Part shown: positions 36,530 to 47,751 of the stretch, one piece after another
Layout of the letters: each line of letters opens with the position of its first letter
Position numbering within the stretch: position 1 is the first letter of the stretch
DNA from: Warburgia ugandensis
Lineage: Eukaryota > Streptophyta > Magnoliopsida > Canellales > Canellaceae
DNA length: 64,000 nucleotides
NCBI GenBank assembly: GCA_035236585.1
Contig: CP141130.1
Location: forward strand, 31,011,501 to 31,075,500
Reading direction: 5' to 3'
Notes under the pieces: model-generated
Seen by the model: only the letters and a program-made list of their open reading frames with translations
What the model was told of the DNA's origin: nothing
The model's database searches: none
Made by a program: the position numbers and the translations under genes

Positions 36530-38760
36530 TCTCCTTTATTGACTATCTTAAAACATTATGGATGTAGTGGTTGAAGCTTATCATGCATAGAAGAAAGAGT
36601 TGTTCATCTTGATGCTATACTGTACAATAATTTGTATGAATGCACTATAAACAAATAGAATGCTTGTCCTACCTATAGTGACTAAACATATGCCATAAGA
36701 CTTTAAAATGGTAGGAAAATGACATTCCTTTTCCATAGAAGATGGTTATGTCAAGACCATTCATTTCATTTTAAGAAGGGGAATTTAATAATAGTGTAGA
36801 GAAAATGACATCTCCAAAGAAGCTGACAGGATGTCAAGTATTGGAGCATGTTGAATACCTTAATGTTGTATGGGGGAGGAAGAAAGAAACTAAATGTACA
36901 GGTAGCAGCAACTCTCAAATTTGTTGGAAGAAGTCAATATTCTTATAACTTGTGTATCAAAAATCCTTGCATGTGCACAATGTGCTTGATGTCATGCACA
37001 TTGAGAAGAATGTGTGAAAAAACTTGAATGGTACGTTGCTTAACATGCTAGGAAAAACAAAGGATGGACTTGCGGCTCGAATGGCTCTTATAAAGATGGG
37101 TTTCAAGAGAAGGTTGCATTCATATGATAGGGGCAAACAAGGAAAATAGTTGCCTAAAATAAATTATACACTCGACAGAGAGGAGAGAAGAATAGTGTGT
37201 AAAACCTTGTTAGAGTTTAAAGTCCTAAACGACTACTCATCAAACTTTAGAAACATTGTCTCTATGGAAGAGTTGAAACTATTATGGATGAAGTTGCTTG
37301 ATTCCTATGCACTGGTGCAAGAACTCCTACATGTAGTTTTACATTCAGTGTTTTCAGATAAAGTTATTACAAAATTTTGTTACTTCTTCAATGCTATGTG
37401 CAAGAAGGTGGTGGAGTTTGAAAATTACAAGACATACAAGTCCATTTATTAACAACTTTATGTGATATTGAGATAATCTTCCCACCATCCTTCTTTGATG
37501 ACATGGTACACTTAACAGTGCACTTCATTTATGAGCTCAACCTTTATGAGTTGATTTACTTGTGATGGATGTACCCCTTTGAGAGGTACATGAAAGTTAT
37601 AAAAGGGTATGTACAAAATCACAATCGCCCAGAGGGGTATATACCTGAATGTTATATTGCAGAAGAAGTGGTAAGTTTTGTACATAGTATTTATCAAGAA
37701 TGGATACTATTGAAATCCCGAGAAAAAAATAATTAGGTGAACTTAATGATCCAAAAGTTAGTGAACCTCTCTCAAGTGGTCTTGTATCGACCATTGAACA
37801 TAAAGAATAGGACCAGACTCACCTTTATGTCTTCCAAAACAATGCTGGTGAATTGACGCTCTCCCATATTGCTTTCACATTTTTCCCTATTTTATATATG
37901 TGTAAAAATTAAGGATAATTTTTTTTTTTTTTTACATCTCTTCATTTATAGTGAGTACATGAACTTCTTGTTAGTAAGGTATCCAAGTTATTAAAAGAAA
38001 CAAAAGTGGCTACAATATTAGCACTATCTCACTTTCACTACTTGACTCCATTAAAAAATGAATTAATTCAGTTCTTATTAATTCTATATTGTATACTTAA
38101 TTATAACAATCATCGCACTCAATATATATATATATATATATAAAGGTTCAAGATCATCAAAATGTTCTAGTTAATAGTATATTTGCATCCTTGGGATGGA
38201 TGGTAATGGAAACATGATCAGAAGCAATAAAGTATGCTGGATATACTATCAATGGTTATTGTTTCTTAACAAAAGACCATGATAACTCAAGAGTGCAACA
38301 AAATAGCAACCCAATAGTACTTTCTTTTCTAATTTAAAGGATAGTAACCCAATAGTAGTGAATGATACTTATTATAGGGTTATATAAGATATATAGGCAT
38401 TAGATTATACTTGTAGAATTGTGGTTGTGTTTCAGTGGAACATAACAAAGATAACATCAAAATGATGCCCTTAGATTGACATTACTTCTCAAGTGAAACA
38501 TGTATTTTATGTGTAAGAAGGACATGATAAGAGAAGTTCAACTATTTTATAAGCCTCCTTGAGGGACTTATGATGAAGACATGGTGACACTATATTAAAT
38601 TATCCTTGTATTACTAAAATAATGCCATCAATTGGATGTAATTAGTGGGAATGAGGACTATGTGCATGATAATGGTGAGAAGGGTACTTGGGTTGAAAAC
38701 AACTTGTATGAGGGCATAAATTAAAATGTTAATATTGAAATATGATTAGAGTTATCCCAA
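36530..38760 (+). pseudogene. CACTA transposase, 3' part
   Basis: It resumes with FIDYLKTLW right after the LTR. It continues through HNVLDVMHIEKNV (about 36975-37014), GTLLNMLGKTKDGL and LPKINYTLDREERRIVCKTL, then DYSSNFRNIVSMEELKLLWM and LLHVVLHSVF. The longest clean frame is 37150-37452. Further frames give LWMYPFERYMKVIKGY-type wording, EGYIPECYIAEEVV-type wording, and VSTIEHKE followed by DQTHLYVLQNNAGEL near 37785-37855. A DUF4216-like part (INGYCFLTKDHDNSRVQQNS near 38255; VKHVFYV near 38500) closes it. These are the Transposase_21, DUF4218 and DUF4216 parts of plant CACTA transposase in canonical order. Many stops show it is inactive. Confidence 0.85.
38122..38142. repeat. (TA)n microsatellite
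   Basis: About ten TA units inside the transposase pseudogene. Confidence 0.95.
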
Positions 38761-38804
38761 AATTTACATGTGTGTGTTGGTGTTAATTTCACTTATGTAT
38801 ATGC

Positions 38805-38828
38805 ATATATATATATATATATATATAT
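38805..38828. repeat. (TA)n microsatellite
   Basis: About twelve AT units just after the transposase remnant. Confidence 0.93.
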
Positions 38829-38859
38829 TTGTAATAATATATGATGCAGGTATGTTAGA

Positions 38860-39172
38860 AACATCCCAAACCTAGAATATATGCATGTTGCATGTAACAA
38901 GGAGAAATTTTTTCGTAATTTTCTTAAAATAAAAATTTTATTACTAATTTTTTAAAGTCAATTTCACAAAATCAACTTTAAAAAGATATTTTTAAAGTTG
39001 GTTAAGACAAAATTGACTTTAAAATTTTCTTAAAGTCTTGTTTGCTATAGGTTTTTTAAAGTCGAATCCACTAAACTAGCTTTAAAAATCCATTATTTTT
39101 AAAGTGAATTTTGGAAAACCAGCTTTAGAAACCTAAACTTGCTTATAAAAACATGATATTACATATCTTTTT
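38860..39172. repeat. CACTA subterminal-type repeats, internal block 1
   Basis: A series of TTTAAAGT-x-x-x-TTT and AAA-x-x-x-ACTTTAAA units in alternating orientation, like the right end at 45960-46215 but 7 kb inside it. A homologous block, with the same lead-in (GAATATATGCAT), is at 43890-44060. Both are followed by a long CT tract. Confidence 0.65.
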
Positions 39173-39227
39173 TCCCTATCTTTCCCATAGACTGTCTTCA
39201 TCTAGGAGGCTAAACGATGACATCCTT

Positions 39228-39233
<6 letters not shown>

Positions 39234-39272
<39 letters not shown>
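39234..39272. repeat. (CT)n microsatellite
   Basis: About nineteen CT units downstream of internal block 1. Confidence 0.97.
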
Positions 39273-39274
<2 letters not shown>

Positions 39275-41013
39275 TGTTTGCCTGTTATTTGGTTATTAAA
39301 TTTTGATCATTATGGAAAAAAGAAAAAAAAAAGGGGTAAAAATAGTAAACCCCATTGTTTTCATCCATTTTTGTTGTTATTAATTCTAAGAGAAATATTG
39401 TGCTTGAAGGGGGATTTTATGATTGGAAATGTTGGAGTTAAGAACTACATTAGATTATCAGGATTCTAACAAAAATCACGCAATTTTAGTGGGAAAAAAG
39501 GTCTTTTGAATTTAGAAAATATTTTTCCATTTTGGAGCTTTTTTGTTTTAATTTTTTCTTTCTTGTATGCTACCTAGAACGTGCCATATATGATAGATGT
39601 ATCAAAATAAAGAAAAAGACCATGTATATTGGGAATTGTATAGTATGTAAATGGTTCGGATTATTACAACTTGATTTTCATGATTTTTTATGTGTTTTAA
39701 AATGTGTGCAAGTGCATGGCTCTACTATAAAAATATATGCAAGTGCAAGTCAATCCAACGTGTGCTCTAGCTTATGGATTTACTAAATTTTAATTAAAAT
39801 CTAATTCAAATTGCTCTAACCTAGCCAACATATAATTAATTAATTCTAGAAATTGCTAAAAGAGATAAAATCACATAAAACTAAGCCTTGGTTTCATAAT
39901 TCACCACTATAAACACAAATAATTCTATAATCAAGTAAATTAGAAATTTTTATTATTGATGTTAATAAAAATTCAATGACTCTCAAAACATATAAAATTT
40001 CATCTTTAAAATCTCATGTTATGTATTTTTTTTAATCCAATGATTTATCTTAATTCAAAGTATTTATTCAAAGTCTAGTATGTCATTATAGGGCACAGAC
40101 TATCAAAGATTCTTATACATAAAATTAATTTAATATAATATATTTAGTATTTAAATTATAGAAAATATATGATATTTCCTATATAAAATTACTATATATA
40201 TCAATCTTGCTAAATCCAAAATTTATATTTAAGCATATTTTAATCTTATTTTTACATAATCAAAAAATTATTTAACTTACTATGGTTTCATCTTAACCGT
40301 GGGATAAAAAACTTAGATCCTCATGATTTAAAATTTAACTAAAGATTTTAATCTAACTACTTACTTCTAGGAAATTAAAATTAAATACTATTAAATTATA
40401 ACAAATACTAACTAATAAAAATGAACATTTACCAAACTAAATTCAAACAATTTAACTAACATACAACAAAATAAAAGAAGAACATTTTTATTAATAAAAA
40501 ATCAAATGATTACAACGAATACAATTCTTGAACAAAAATGAAACTAAGCAAGTGTTCCTATGAAATGGAAAAGAAGTTACTAATTCTTGCCATGTCACTA
40601 GACAAAAGTTGCCTTCATGCTCTCCCAAATTGCACTACGGCTTCAAACTTCCATAAGATAATGTCTTATACTTGTTCTGTCACTCAGCAAGTATAGAGTA
40701 CATTAACCAACCCCTGTAACATGATGAGAATCGATCACCCACAACGGAACAAGATCATGCATTTAATATAAGGATTGTGCATAGTATTTTAAAAGAGGGA
40801 GAGAGAGAGAGAGAAGTCTTATGCATGTAAATCCTATAGAGATAGTGGAGGGAGTGATGCATGGGATTAATAGGGGTTGATGGAGGTTGTGCATGCAATG
40901 AAATTAATGGAAAGGAGATTGCACGAAAGACAAAGAGAAGAAAGTGTTAAGAATGCATGGAAGAGAAAATGAGGATGGAGAATATGATGGGAAATAGAAT
41001 CAAAAGATGGGAA
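39273..41013. other. no recognisable gene, inside the CACTA element
   Basis: Mostly A+T-rich filler. Open frames at 39278-39469 and 39532-39786 have no motif. A short GA tract is at 40797-40815. TGTAACATGATG at 40715 resembles a gypsy LTR start but no partner end was fixed. Confidence 0.4.
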
Positions 41014-41018
41014 GATGT

Positions 41019-41520
41019 TGTTGGTATATTACGATGCCCACCTCAATAAGATACCATTTGGTGTACCACAGTGGCATGAGATTTGTATGACCAACTTAGT
41101 ATTGATGAGGTCATTAGGGACAACAATGGTTACAAGAAGGAATAAATGGAGGTTTGGGGGCAACGCCCTCGAGTAGTGGGGCCTGGGGCAGTAGCCACCC
41201 CTATTTCTATTATACGGCTATCATGTTAGAGGTCTGTTGAAAGGTTAAATCGATGAGCTGATTGGTGGAGAAGGCTATAAATTGACATGTCACAAGCCTC
41301 CCAATGGCATTGAAGATTTTTGTTGCTTTGTAGATCTTCTTTCCTGTTGTTCTTTCTTGTATGTCTAGAAGCCATTGAAGCTCTACTAGAGAGCACACAG
41401 CGGGACAATCCAATGTTGTATTCTATTCTTATCAAACTGAAATATCACTAGTGTTGAGTAGTGTTGTCTTTCTCCTAGATTGTTATTTAGACATTCCTGT
41501 TGCATACTCGTATCTTTACA
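41019..41520 (+). mobile_element. copia-type solo LTR
   Basis: A 502-bp LTR starting TGTTGGTATATTACGATG and ending CGTATCTTTACA, flanked by perfect 5-bp duplications GATGT (41014-41018 and 41521-41525). Length and TGTTGG...ACA ends suit Ty1/copia; superfamily is inferred, since no coding region is attached. It has a G+C-rich patch (41150-41205, GGTTTGGGGGCAACGCCC) followed by a TATA box at 41275-41283. Two overlapping open frames at 41210-41435 (minus) are noise within it. Confidence 0.88.
41275..41283 (+). promoter_or_regulatory. TATA box of the copia solo LTR
   Basis: GGCTATAAATTGAC in the middle of the LTR, about 70 bp after the G+C-rich patch; it fits a U3/R boundary near 41310. Confidence 0.55.
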
Positions 41521-41525
41521 GATGT

Positions 41526-42790
41526 GTTAGTGAAAGAAGAAAGTGGGAGATAGGGTGATGAGTAAAAAAAAAAAAGGTTTAGTAAAGATGAATGGATATG
41601 ATATTATTGCTTGGATTTAATTCAAATGCTGGAAAGGATGATAGAGGGAGAATGTGTTGAATGGTAAGGTGGAAACTTAAACTAATGGAATAATAATGCA
41701 TGTAATAGCAAGATGGATGGAAGAAAATTTGAGAGAATGCAGGTAGGACTTAGGTGAAAAGAATTGCTGAAATGTATTGAATGGAAAAGAAAGTGGATGA
41801 AATGACCATGGACTTACCTCTCTCTGAAAAGCACACTTACTTTCCTTCTCCTCCCAAGGTTCTCCCCTTTTTGAGTTTTACGTCCAAGCATTAGGAGAAT
41901 GGGGATGATGTTTTTCGGGGTGCATATGTGCACATGATAATGTTGTTGGTTTGGGATTGCCAATGTTTGGAATTTAATCGATTACTATTTTAATATTTTG
42001 AGGATCTTATCGCATCTGATTTGTCAAGTTAGATGATGGGTCTTTGACACAGTTTATAAGTTATCATACATGTGATTTTGTGTTATATTATATATTATAA
42101 TTTATTTGAGATTACATGAGGATTTAATCATTTAAAAAATATACATTTAAAGCTGTGCATTCTTCATATTAATATTATCTAAAATGTTTTAGCATAAAAC
42201 TATAGACTAAGATTTACCTACAATTCCATCTATGTTTCCTATCTTTGATTTGATTATTAGAATTGCATGAAAAACTACTTGAAATATCATTTAGACTTAA
42301 ATTTCAAAATGTGGTATAGTAGATGTGAAACTACCTTCACAAGTGCAAACTTGCTGAGATATTGTAAATTGTTTACAATATCTCAAGTCTTCGAAGAATT
42401 TGACTTAAGGTAGTGCAAATCGAGGTGAATGCAAATATGGATTGAAGATAATAGCGTAATAGACTAAATCAATGTAAGTATATGACTTATTCTTTTTGAA
42501 CGTGTATATGTAGTTATTACAATTGGATTGTGAGTTGTGACTAGCTAGATTTGGGATGCATGTATTTTTGTTTTAGTTTTATATATTTAAAAGAAAAAAA
42601 TTTCTCTACCTATTTTGTTTCCTTGGAAGTAAATGACACTTGAGGTTTTCAAAATGGAAAAAAAGAAGGATTCTTCTCTGCACTGCATTGTTTTTACAAA
42701 ATTGTTTTCAAATAGGGATTGATCCTACATTAGAAATTAATTTTACAATTAAAAATGCATATAAAAACTCAGGTCATCATAGCACCCCCA
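41526..42790 (+). mobile_element. gypsy LTR 3' portion (related to the LTR at 13189)
   Basis: The segment 42345-42545 (ACTTGCTGAGATATTGTAAA ... GAATTTGACTTAAGG ... GTAAGTATATGACTT) is homologous to 19785-19990. The stretch 42630-42780 has the usual ATGACACTTGAGGTTTT-like and ATAAAAACTCAGGTC-like end wording of these LTRs. The left boundary is not resolved. A 13-bp perfect stem at 42356-42384 lies within. Confidence 0.5.
42356..42384. other. perfect short hairpin
   Basis: GAGATATTGTAAA, loop TTG, TTTACAATATCTC. The homologous place in the LTR at about 19812 has only the single arm (GTGATATTGTAAACAGG), so the second arm is an addition here. Confidence 0.85.
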
Positions 42791-43889
42791 TAGCATTCTG
42801 AACTTTCTAGGTTCTTGGCAAGTGGTTCCATGGCCCTGCTTAAATAGTGGGATAGGTCTCTTTTAGAGTTTTAGGTTTTCAAATATAGCATTTTTTTTAT
42901 TTGTACTCTAATTCTACAAAATATAGAATAAAATATAATAAGTGATATTTATAGTAAATTTAGGTTTAAAAATGCTAATTCAAGGATATTATATATAATA
43001 TTTATGAGTCTATCAATTTTTTATTTCATTTCAAAGTTTATATATGATGGTTAGAAGTAGTGGTTTGTCACTATCCACACCAATAAAAAATGAGTTTTCT
43101 TAAAAAAATTTACCTGTGCATGAAAAATGAAAAAAGAAGAAAATTAAGAACATGGACAATAGTTCAACCCAAGTAGCCCTTACAGGAGAAAGGGAAAAAG
43201 GTAAAAGAAATTGGAAAGGATTAATAAATAGGATGCATGGAATGAATTTGTCAAGTGCCACTTGTCTTCTGAATCATCAAAGTTTGAATTAGATGAGGAA
43301 AGTAGTTAGATAAGGGGAAAAGCTAAATTCCAAGTTAAGGTTTGCACTTCCTATTAATGAGGAATATATATCATTTGATGAAACTACTGATTGCCTATTC
43401 TTATTAGTTTTGATGAACTTAAAAGTTCCAATGATGATGAGATTGATAAATAGCATAAGACTTCCAAATAGGTTGAAGGAACCCATGTCTATACAAAGTC
43501 TAAATCATGAGGTATTTGATATTAATACCATTTTCTTAGTGGAAGAAGCATATGTTCGATATTGAAGGTTTACCAACAAGGGACCTGCGAGAGTATGGTA
43601 TGAGTTAAATATTAAGATGCAAGATTTTTATGAGATGGTTTGTATTCACTCTTTGATCATATAGACAAGTGCTTGATAGTAAATCTTAGGGTTGTATTGA
43701 ATAGATGGAATGCTATGTAATAGTTGATATATATATATATATGTAGGAGTAATCCCAAAATTAGCTAATTTTCTTGTTCTTATGTTATTATATATATATA
43801 TATAGTATGCATAATTATTGAAGCAGTGATGTATTACAACTTCCTCCAAGAAAGATGATACAAGTACATTAATAAGAAAAGTCCAACCC

Positions 43890-44060
43890 GAGAATATATG
43901 CATATCTTCATTTCATGGTGTGAGTGAAAAATTTATACTCTATAAAAATAAGAAATATATATAATTAAAGTCGATTTCATAGAATTGACTTTAAAAACTA
44001 TTATTTTTAGAGTCAGTTTTCAAAGTTAACTTTAACTATTTGTAAAATTTTCATTTGAAA
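43890..44060. repeat. CACTA subterminal-type repeats, internal block 2
   Basis: GAATATATGCAT, then AAAGTCGATTT...AATTGACTTTAAAA and AGAGTCAGTTTTC...TTAACTTTAAC units. It is homologous to block 1 at 38860-39172 and likewise followed by a CT tract, which suggests a local duplication or a second nested CACTA end. Confidence 0.6.
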
Positions 44061-44114
44061 CACCCCTTTGATGTGCCTTTTCTTCGCTTCTTACTCTAAC
44101 TAGCATTTACTCCT

Positions 44115-44118
<4 letters not shown>

Positions 44119-44203
<85 letters not shown>
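44119..44203. repeat. (CT)n followed by (TA)n
   Basis: About thirty CT units (44119-44180) pass directly into about eleven TA units (to 44203). A further CT tract lies at 44397-44453. Between them, near-copies of AACCAC-x-x-TTGGCCCCCTCTC (44229 and 44368) show that this is an expanding repeat cluster. The 203-residue frame at 44237-44848 crosses it and is not a real protein. Confidence 0.95.
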
Positions 44204-44393
44204 TAGTTCGGTTTAGTAAAAAAAAACTAACCACTATTGGCCCCCTCTCCCTTGCTCTTTGTCTCTTTATTAGTCATGCTAGTCGAACAAACCAGATCAC
44301 CACTGGCAACCATTCCTTCCCCCCCCCCCCCTTCTCTCTCTCTTTCTCTCATGTGTGGATGGAAAACCCAACCACCCTTGGCCCCCTCTCTGA

Positions 44394-44396
<3 letters not shown>

Positions 44397-44453
<57 letters not shown>
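44397..44453. repeat. (CT)n microsatellite
   Basis: About twenty-eight CT units. Confidence 0.97.
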
Positions 44454-44457
<4 letters not shown>

Positions 44458-44805
44458 GAAATTTTTTTTTACCACAATCCCCCTATCTCTCTTTGTCTCT
44501 TTGTTAGTCAACTTGGTTGAAAAAACCCAATCACCAAACCACTATAGTCTATTTTTTTATTTATTAACTGAGCTAGTCAAATGGGTGAATACCACATGGC
44601 CATTTTCTAGAATCTTATATTTCCTCTTGCAAGAGGAGAAAGTTTGTTTGTTGCTTATTATCCCCTTACTTTTTATATATTATAATGAAGAAGCTAATGT
44701 TATGATCATCCTGTGGATGAGGTTCTTAGAGCATAACCATCTAAGTCACAGCCACCATTGTACCATTTGGTTTCCTTTTACTGGCCTAGTTATAGATTTC
44801 CCTAT

Positions 44806-44826
44806 TGTGTGTGTGTGTGTGTGTGT
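44806..44826. repeat. (GT)n microsatellite
   Basis: About ten GT units; a second (GT)n of similar size is at 45476-45496. Confidence 0.93.
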
Positions 44827-45959
44827 AAAGAATACTTGCTTTGCATGACTAAGCAAGAGAGAAATAGACAATTAGAAACCTAAAATTATTAGAAATAAAA
44901 TTATAGTAGCAAAATTTTAGGAGTGATATATAATATTGGGATAGTGAGAATGAAACCATAAACTAATTTTTAGGAGGTATATATAATGTTAAAAATAGTT
45001 AATTATTCTATTTTATAAACTAAAGTTATGATTATACATGATATTTATTGATCCTTTTTGTTTTCTTTGTTGCACAATACCTTACACAATATTTTGGAGT
45101 TGTGGGTACTATGTGCTTAGATATATAAGGACCCTAGTATATAACCATGTTAGGGTCTCACAATTTAGAAAGGTAAGACACCTTTTACTTGTGATAATTG
45201 TATATTTTTTCATAATTTTTTATATATTCTATCTGAAAGAATGTATCAACTGAGTTAAATATATGATGTTGCACTGCTTGAATGGAGAACTAAGTACAAT
45301 TATTGCAAATTAAATCCCAATAAAATAAGAAGTAGATGGGGTGAGTATGTAATGCATTTTAATTAGAACACTTGTATTGGTTAGATCAATGTAAATTATC
45401 TTATTGATTAAAGTAAAAATAAACTTCTTCATTTAGACCGATGCGTCTTCTACTTTTCATTAATTTCTTAGAAGTATGTGTGTGTGTGTGTGTGTGGGAT
45501 GAAAAATGAGAGAAAGTTGGAGTGTGGAAGTAAATGAGTGTGTATAGAGAAGTGTAGGTATAGGGTACTTGGGAATTTTTTTTTTCTCTTTTCATGTCTT
45601 TAAATTTTTTATGGTAGAAGTGAATAGCATATGCAGATGTTACAATGAATAAAGTGAATGCAGGTGTTTTAGTTTTGTTTTTTTAAGTCTTTTGAAGATT
45701 GTATAGTAGTAAGAAGATAGTATATTATACTCAATAAATGTAAAGGAAGATTGTAATAGATGGTTATATATAGTCAGGTTTTACATAAATGTGCATGGAT
45801 GTTGAATTTGGATGTTGTAATAAATGTGAAAATGAATACAAATTCCTTTTTCATATCTTTGAAAATTGCAACAAGGTTGTAATAGTAGTAGTTCATTGAA
45901 TGTATACAAGTATATTGGAGTAACAAGTTATGAATGCAGTGTATAGGTGAAAAAAAAAA

Positions 45960-46231
45960 TAAAAAATCTTACAAAGTTTTAAAGTTAGTTTTCGTGATAT
46001 GAGTTTAAAAATATTGGTCTTTTAAAGTTTGTTTTCCTCAATCGACTTTAAATGTATGAAACTTTTAAAGTTGGTTTTCTAGAATTGACTTTAAATGTGT
46101 AACTTCTAAAGATGGTTCAAAACTATCTTCTCTTTTGAGCAATTTTCAAAGACAATGGAATAGAAGACGGTTTGTGAACTATCTTCGATATATGTTTTGA
46201 ACCGACTTTAAAATCATTTTGTGCACTAGTG
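45960..46231. repeat. CACTA right subterminal and terminal repeats
   Basis: Units of TTTTAAAGTTGGTTTTCT / AATTGACTTTAAA type alternate in orientation up to TTTTGTGCACTAGTG, the right terminus. ATA follows. Confidence 0.78.
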
Positions 46232-46234
46232 ATA

Positions 46235-47469
46235 ATATGACATATACTGACTTCAAAGTACATAATGTGCAAAATCTCATTAATTTAAAGAGAACAAAAA
46301 ACATATAAGGTCAATGGGAAATTCAAAAAAGTGAATATTATTCATTTCATATTGATTTAAGACAATATGATCTTTGATCATGCAAATTATCAATAACAAA
46401 TCAACCCATTGATCCACTACTAGGAACTGCAATTATGGTCACTATGCCATTAGATAGTGTAACATACAAGTTCTCCTCCAAATTAGAAGTAGAGCTACTA
46501 AAAACTAGTATTGGCACCTCCTTAGACACCATTTTCTCTAATTTTCCAATTTTGTGCATGTTATACAATGAGGCTTAGATGATGCATAGCCTCACCAGGT
46601 CACTAGTTCTAGAAGCTTATTAGAAATCACAAAGTAAAAGTGGTATTGGTCCCTTTTTGGAAACGCTGAAGCAACAAAAAATATTAAAAATATATCAAAG
46701 AAAAAAATTGATAAAATTTGGAAGAAAAAAGAAGATAAAGAATGACAAATATCCTAATGGAAGCACTCTTTTTTAAACAAAACATATCTCAATTGTTATA
46801 GAATCAAAATATACAATAGTCACAAAGAAACTATACCAATACATGAGCAAAATAATTCAAGATTCACACAAATGACATATTCAAAGCAAGAAACTATAAG
46901 TCATTCATTTCATTTCACTATCAAAATCAAACTTCATAACTAAATAACTTCAAAGTCATCATACCTTAAAGGTTCAAGCTATATCGTTGCCTTTTCCCAA
47001 AAGATTAGAACTAATTCCTTCACTTGTAGCTTGATGACATACAAATGTATTCAAACTTTATAGGACTTGGGATCTTTGATTAAATGTAGGGGTGGCAGGG
47101 AAAGCCATTGTTGTTGTTGTTCTTCTTCACTGATGGCTCTAAGCCCAATCATAAGTTTTCTCCTAAATGATGATGTGGGAGTAGGAATATCATGATCTCC
47201 AGAAATAGGATTGCCAAACTAGAGAAAAGGGAATTTATCATCAAGGCCTTCCTGTCTTAAATCTTCAAGATGTCCAATATACATAACACTATCTGATATC
47301 TCATGATTAATATCTCATTTCTTGTGTGGACCATTATTATAGCTTTCTTCATGCCTAAATCATTCAATTTTGTTTCATCAAATCAACCAATTAGTTAATC
47401 CTTTGAAGAATTCAAAGCAAGAATTGATCTAAAAATAACTACTCATGAGGGCAATTCTTGCTCTCCCTC
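46235..47469. other. no firm gene; possible hAT tail
   Basis: A+T-rich to 47080. From about 47090 to 47230 the minus strand has an open stretch (GNPISGDHDIPTPTSSFRR...) that may be the tail of the hAT remnant at 47470, but I cannot match it to a known motif. Confidence 0.35.
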
Positions 47470-47690
47470 TTAGTTCACCTTTAATAAGGTACTTCTCATC
47501 ATAATACTTCTGCATCAATGCATGTGCCAAAAAGCATGAAGTGGTATACTCATCTTTTTCCATCTAGATGGTATAATGGATTTTGCCTCTTTCATAGTCT
47601 CCAGATCATCCTTTAATGGATGTAATATCTCCCCTAGAGTCCATGTCCTCATACATGTGCTCTAAACTTCATACACCATCTTTTAAAGGG
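47470..47690 (-). pseudogene. hAT-like transposase fragment
   Basis: The minus strand gives EILHPLKDDLETMKEA, then SRWKKMSIPLHAF and, in the next frame, FLAHALMQKYYDEKYL. Plant hAT transposases of the DUF659 type carry R-W-x-x-x-x-x-P-L-H-x-x-A-H-x-L-N-P-x-Y-Y-x-x-x-x-L at this position, after the conserved M-G-x-x-Y-E-x-M segment. The short length, frameshift and missing catalytic and dimerisation parts make it a scrap. The identification rests on this one motif. Confidence 0.5.
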
Positions 47691-47751
47691 TCTTCTCGAT
47701 CAGTAAGCTTGATTATTTTATAGATGTGATAAGTCATGGCCACACCTTTCT

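Larger units (their letters stand above)
31671..46231 (+). mobile_element. CACTA (En/Spm) DNA transposon, nested and decayed
   Basis: The left end is CACTACTAAAATTGGTGC and the right end, reversed, CACTAGTGCACAAAATGA. At the same offset of 18 bases both continue TTTTAAAG followed by a GATGG/GTCGG-type motif. Subterminal repeats of AAAG-x-x-GGTTTT type follow at both ends (31688-31920 and 45960-46215). A 3-bp ATA duplication flanks the whole. Inside, a transposase on the plus strand spans 32540-38700, split by a gypsy solo LTR. A copia solo LTR and an unclassified gypsy-LTR-like stretch add more length. About 11 kb would remain without the two solo LTRs. Confidence 0.85.

Noticed and set aside
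40715-42780. Complete gypsy solo LTR starting TGTAACATGATG
   Set aside because: The flanking bases do not form a clean duplication and the start does not match the related LTRs; only the 3' portion was kept as a feature.
44237-44848. 203-residue plus-strand open frame with hydrophobic start
   Set aside because: It runs across CT microsatellites and tandem fragments; the apparent signal-like start is Leu/Ser from repeat codons.
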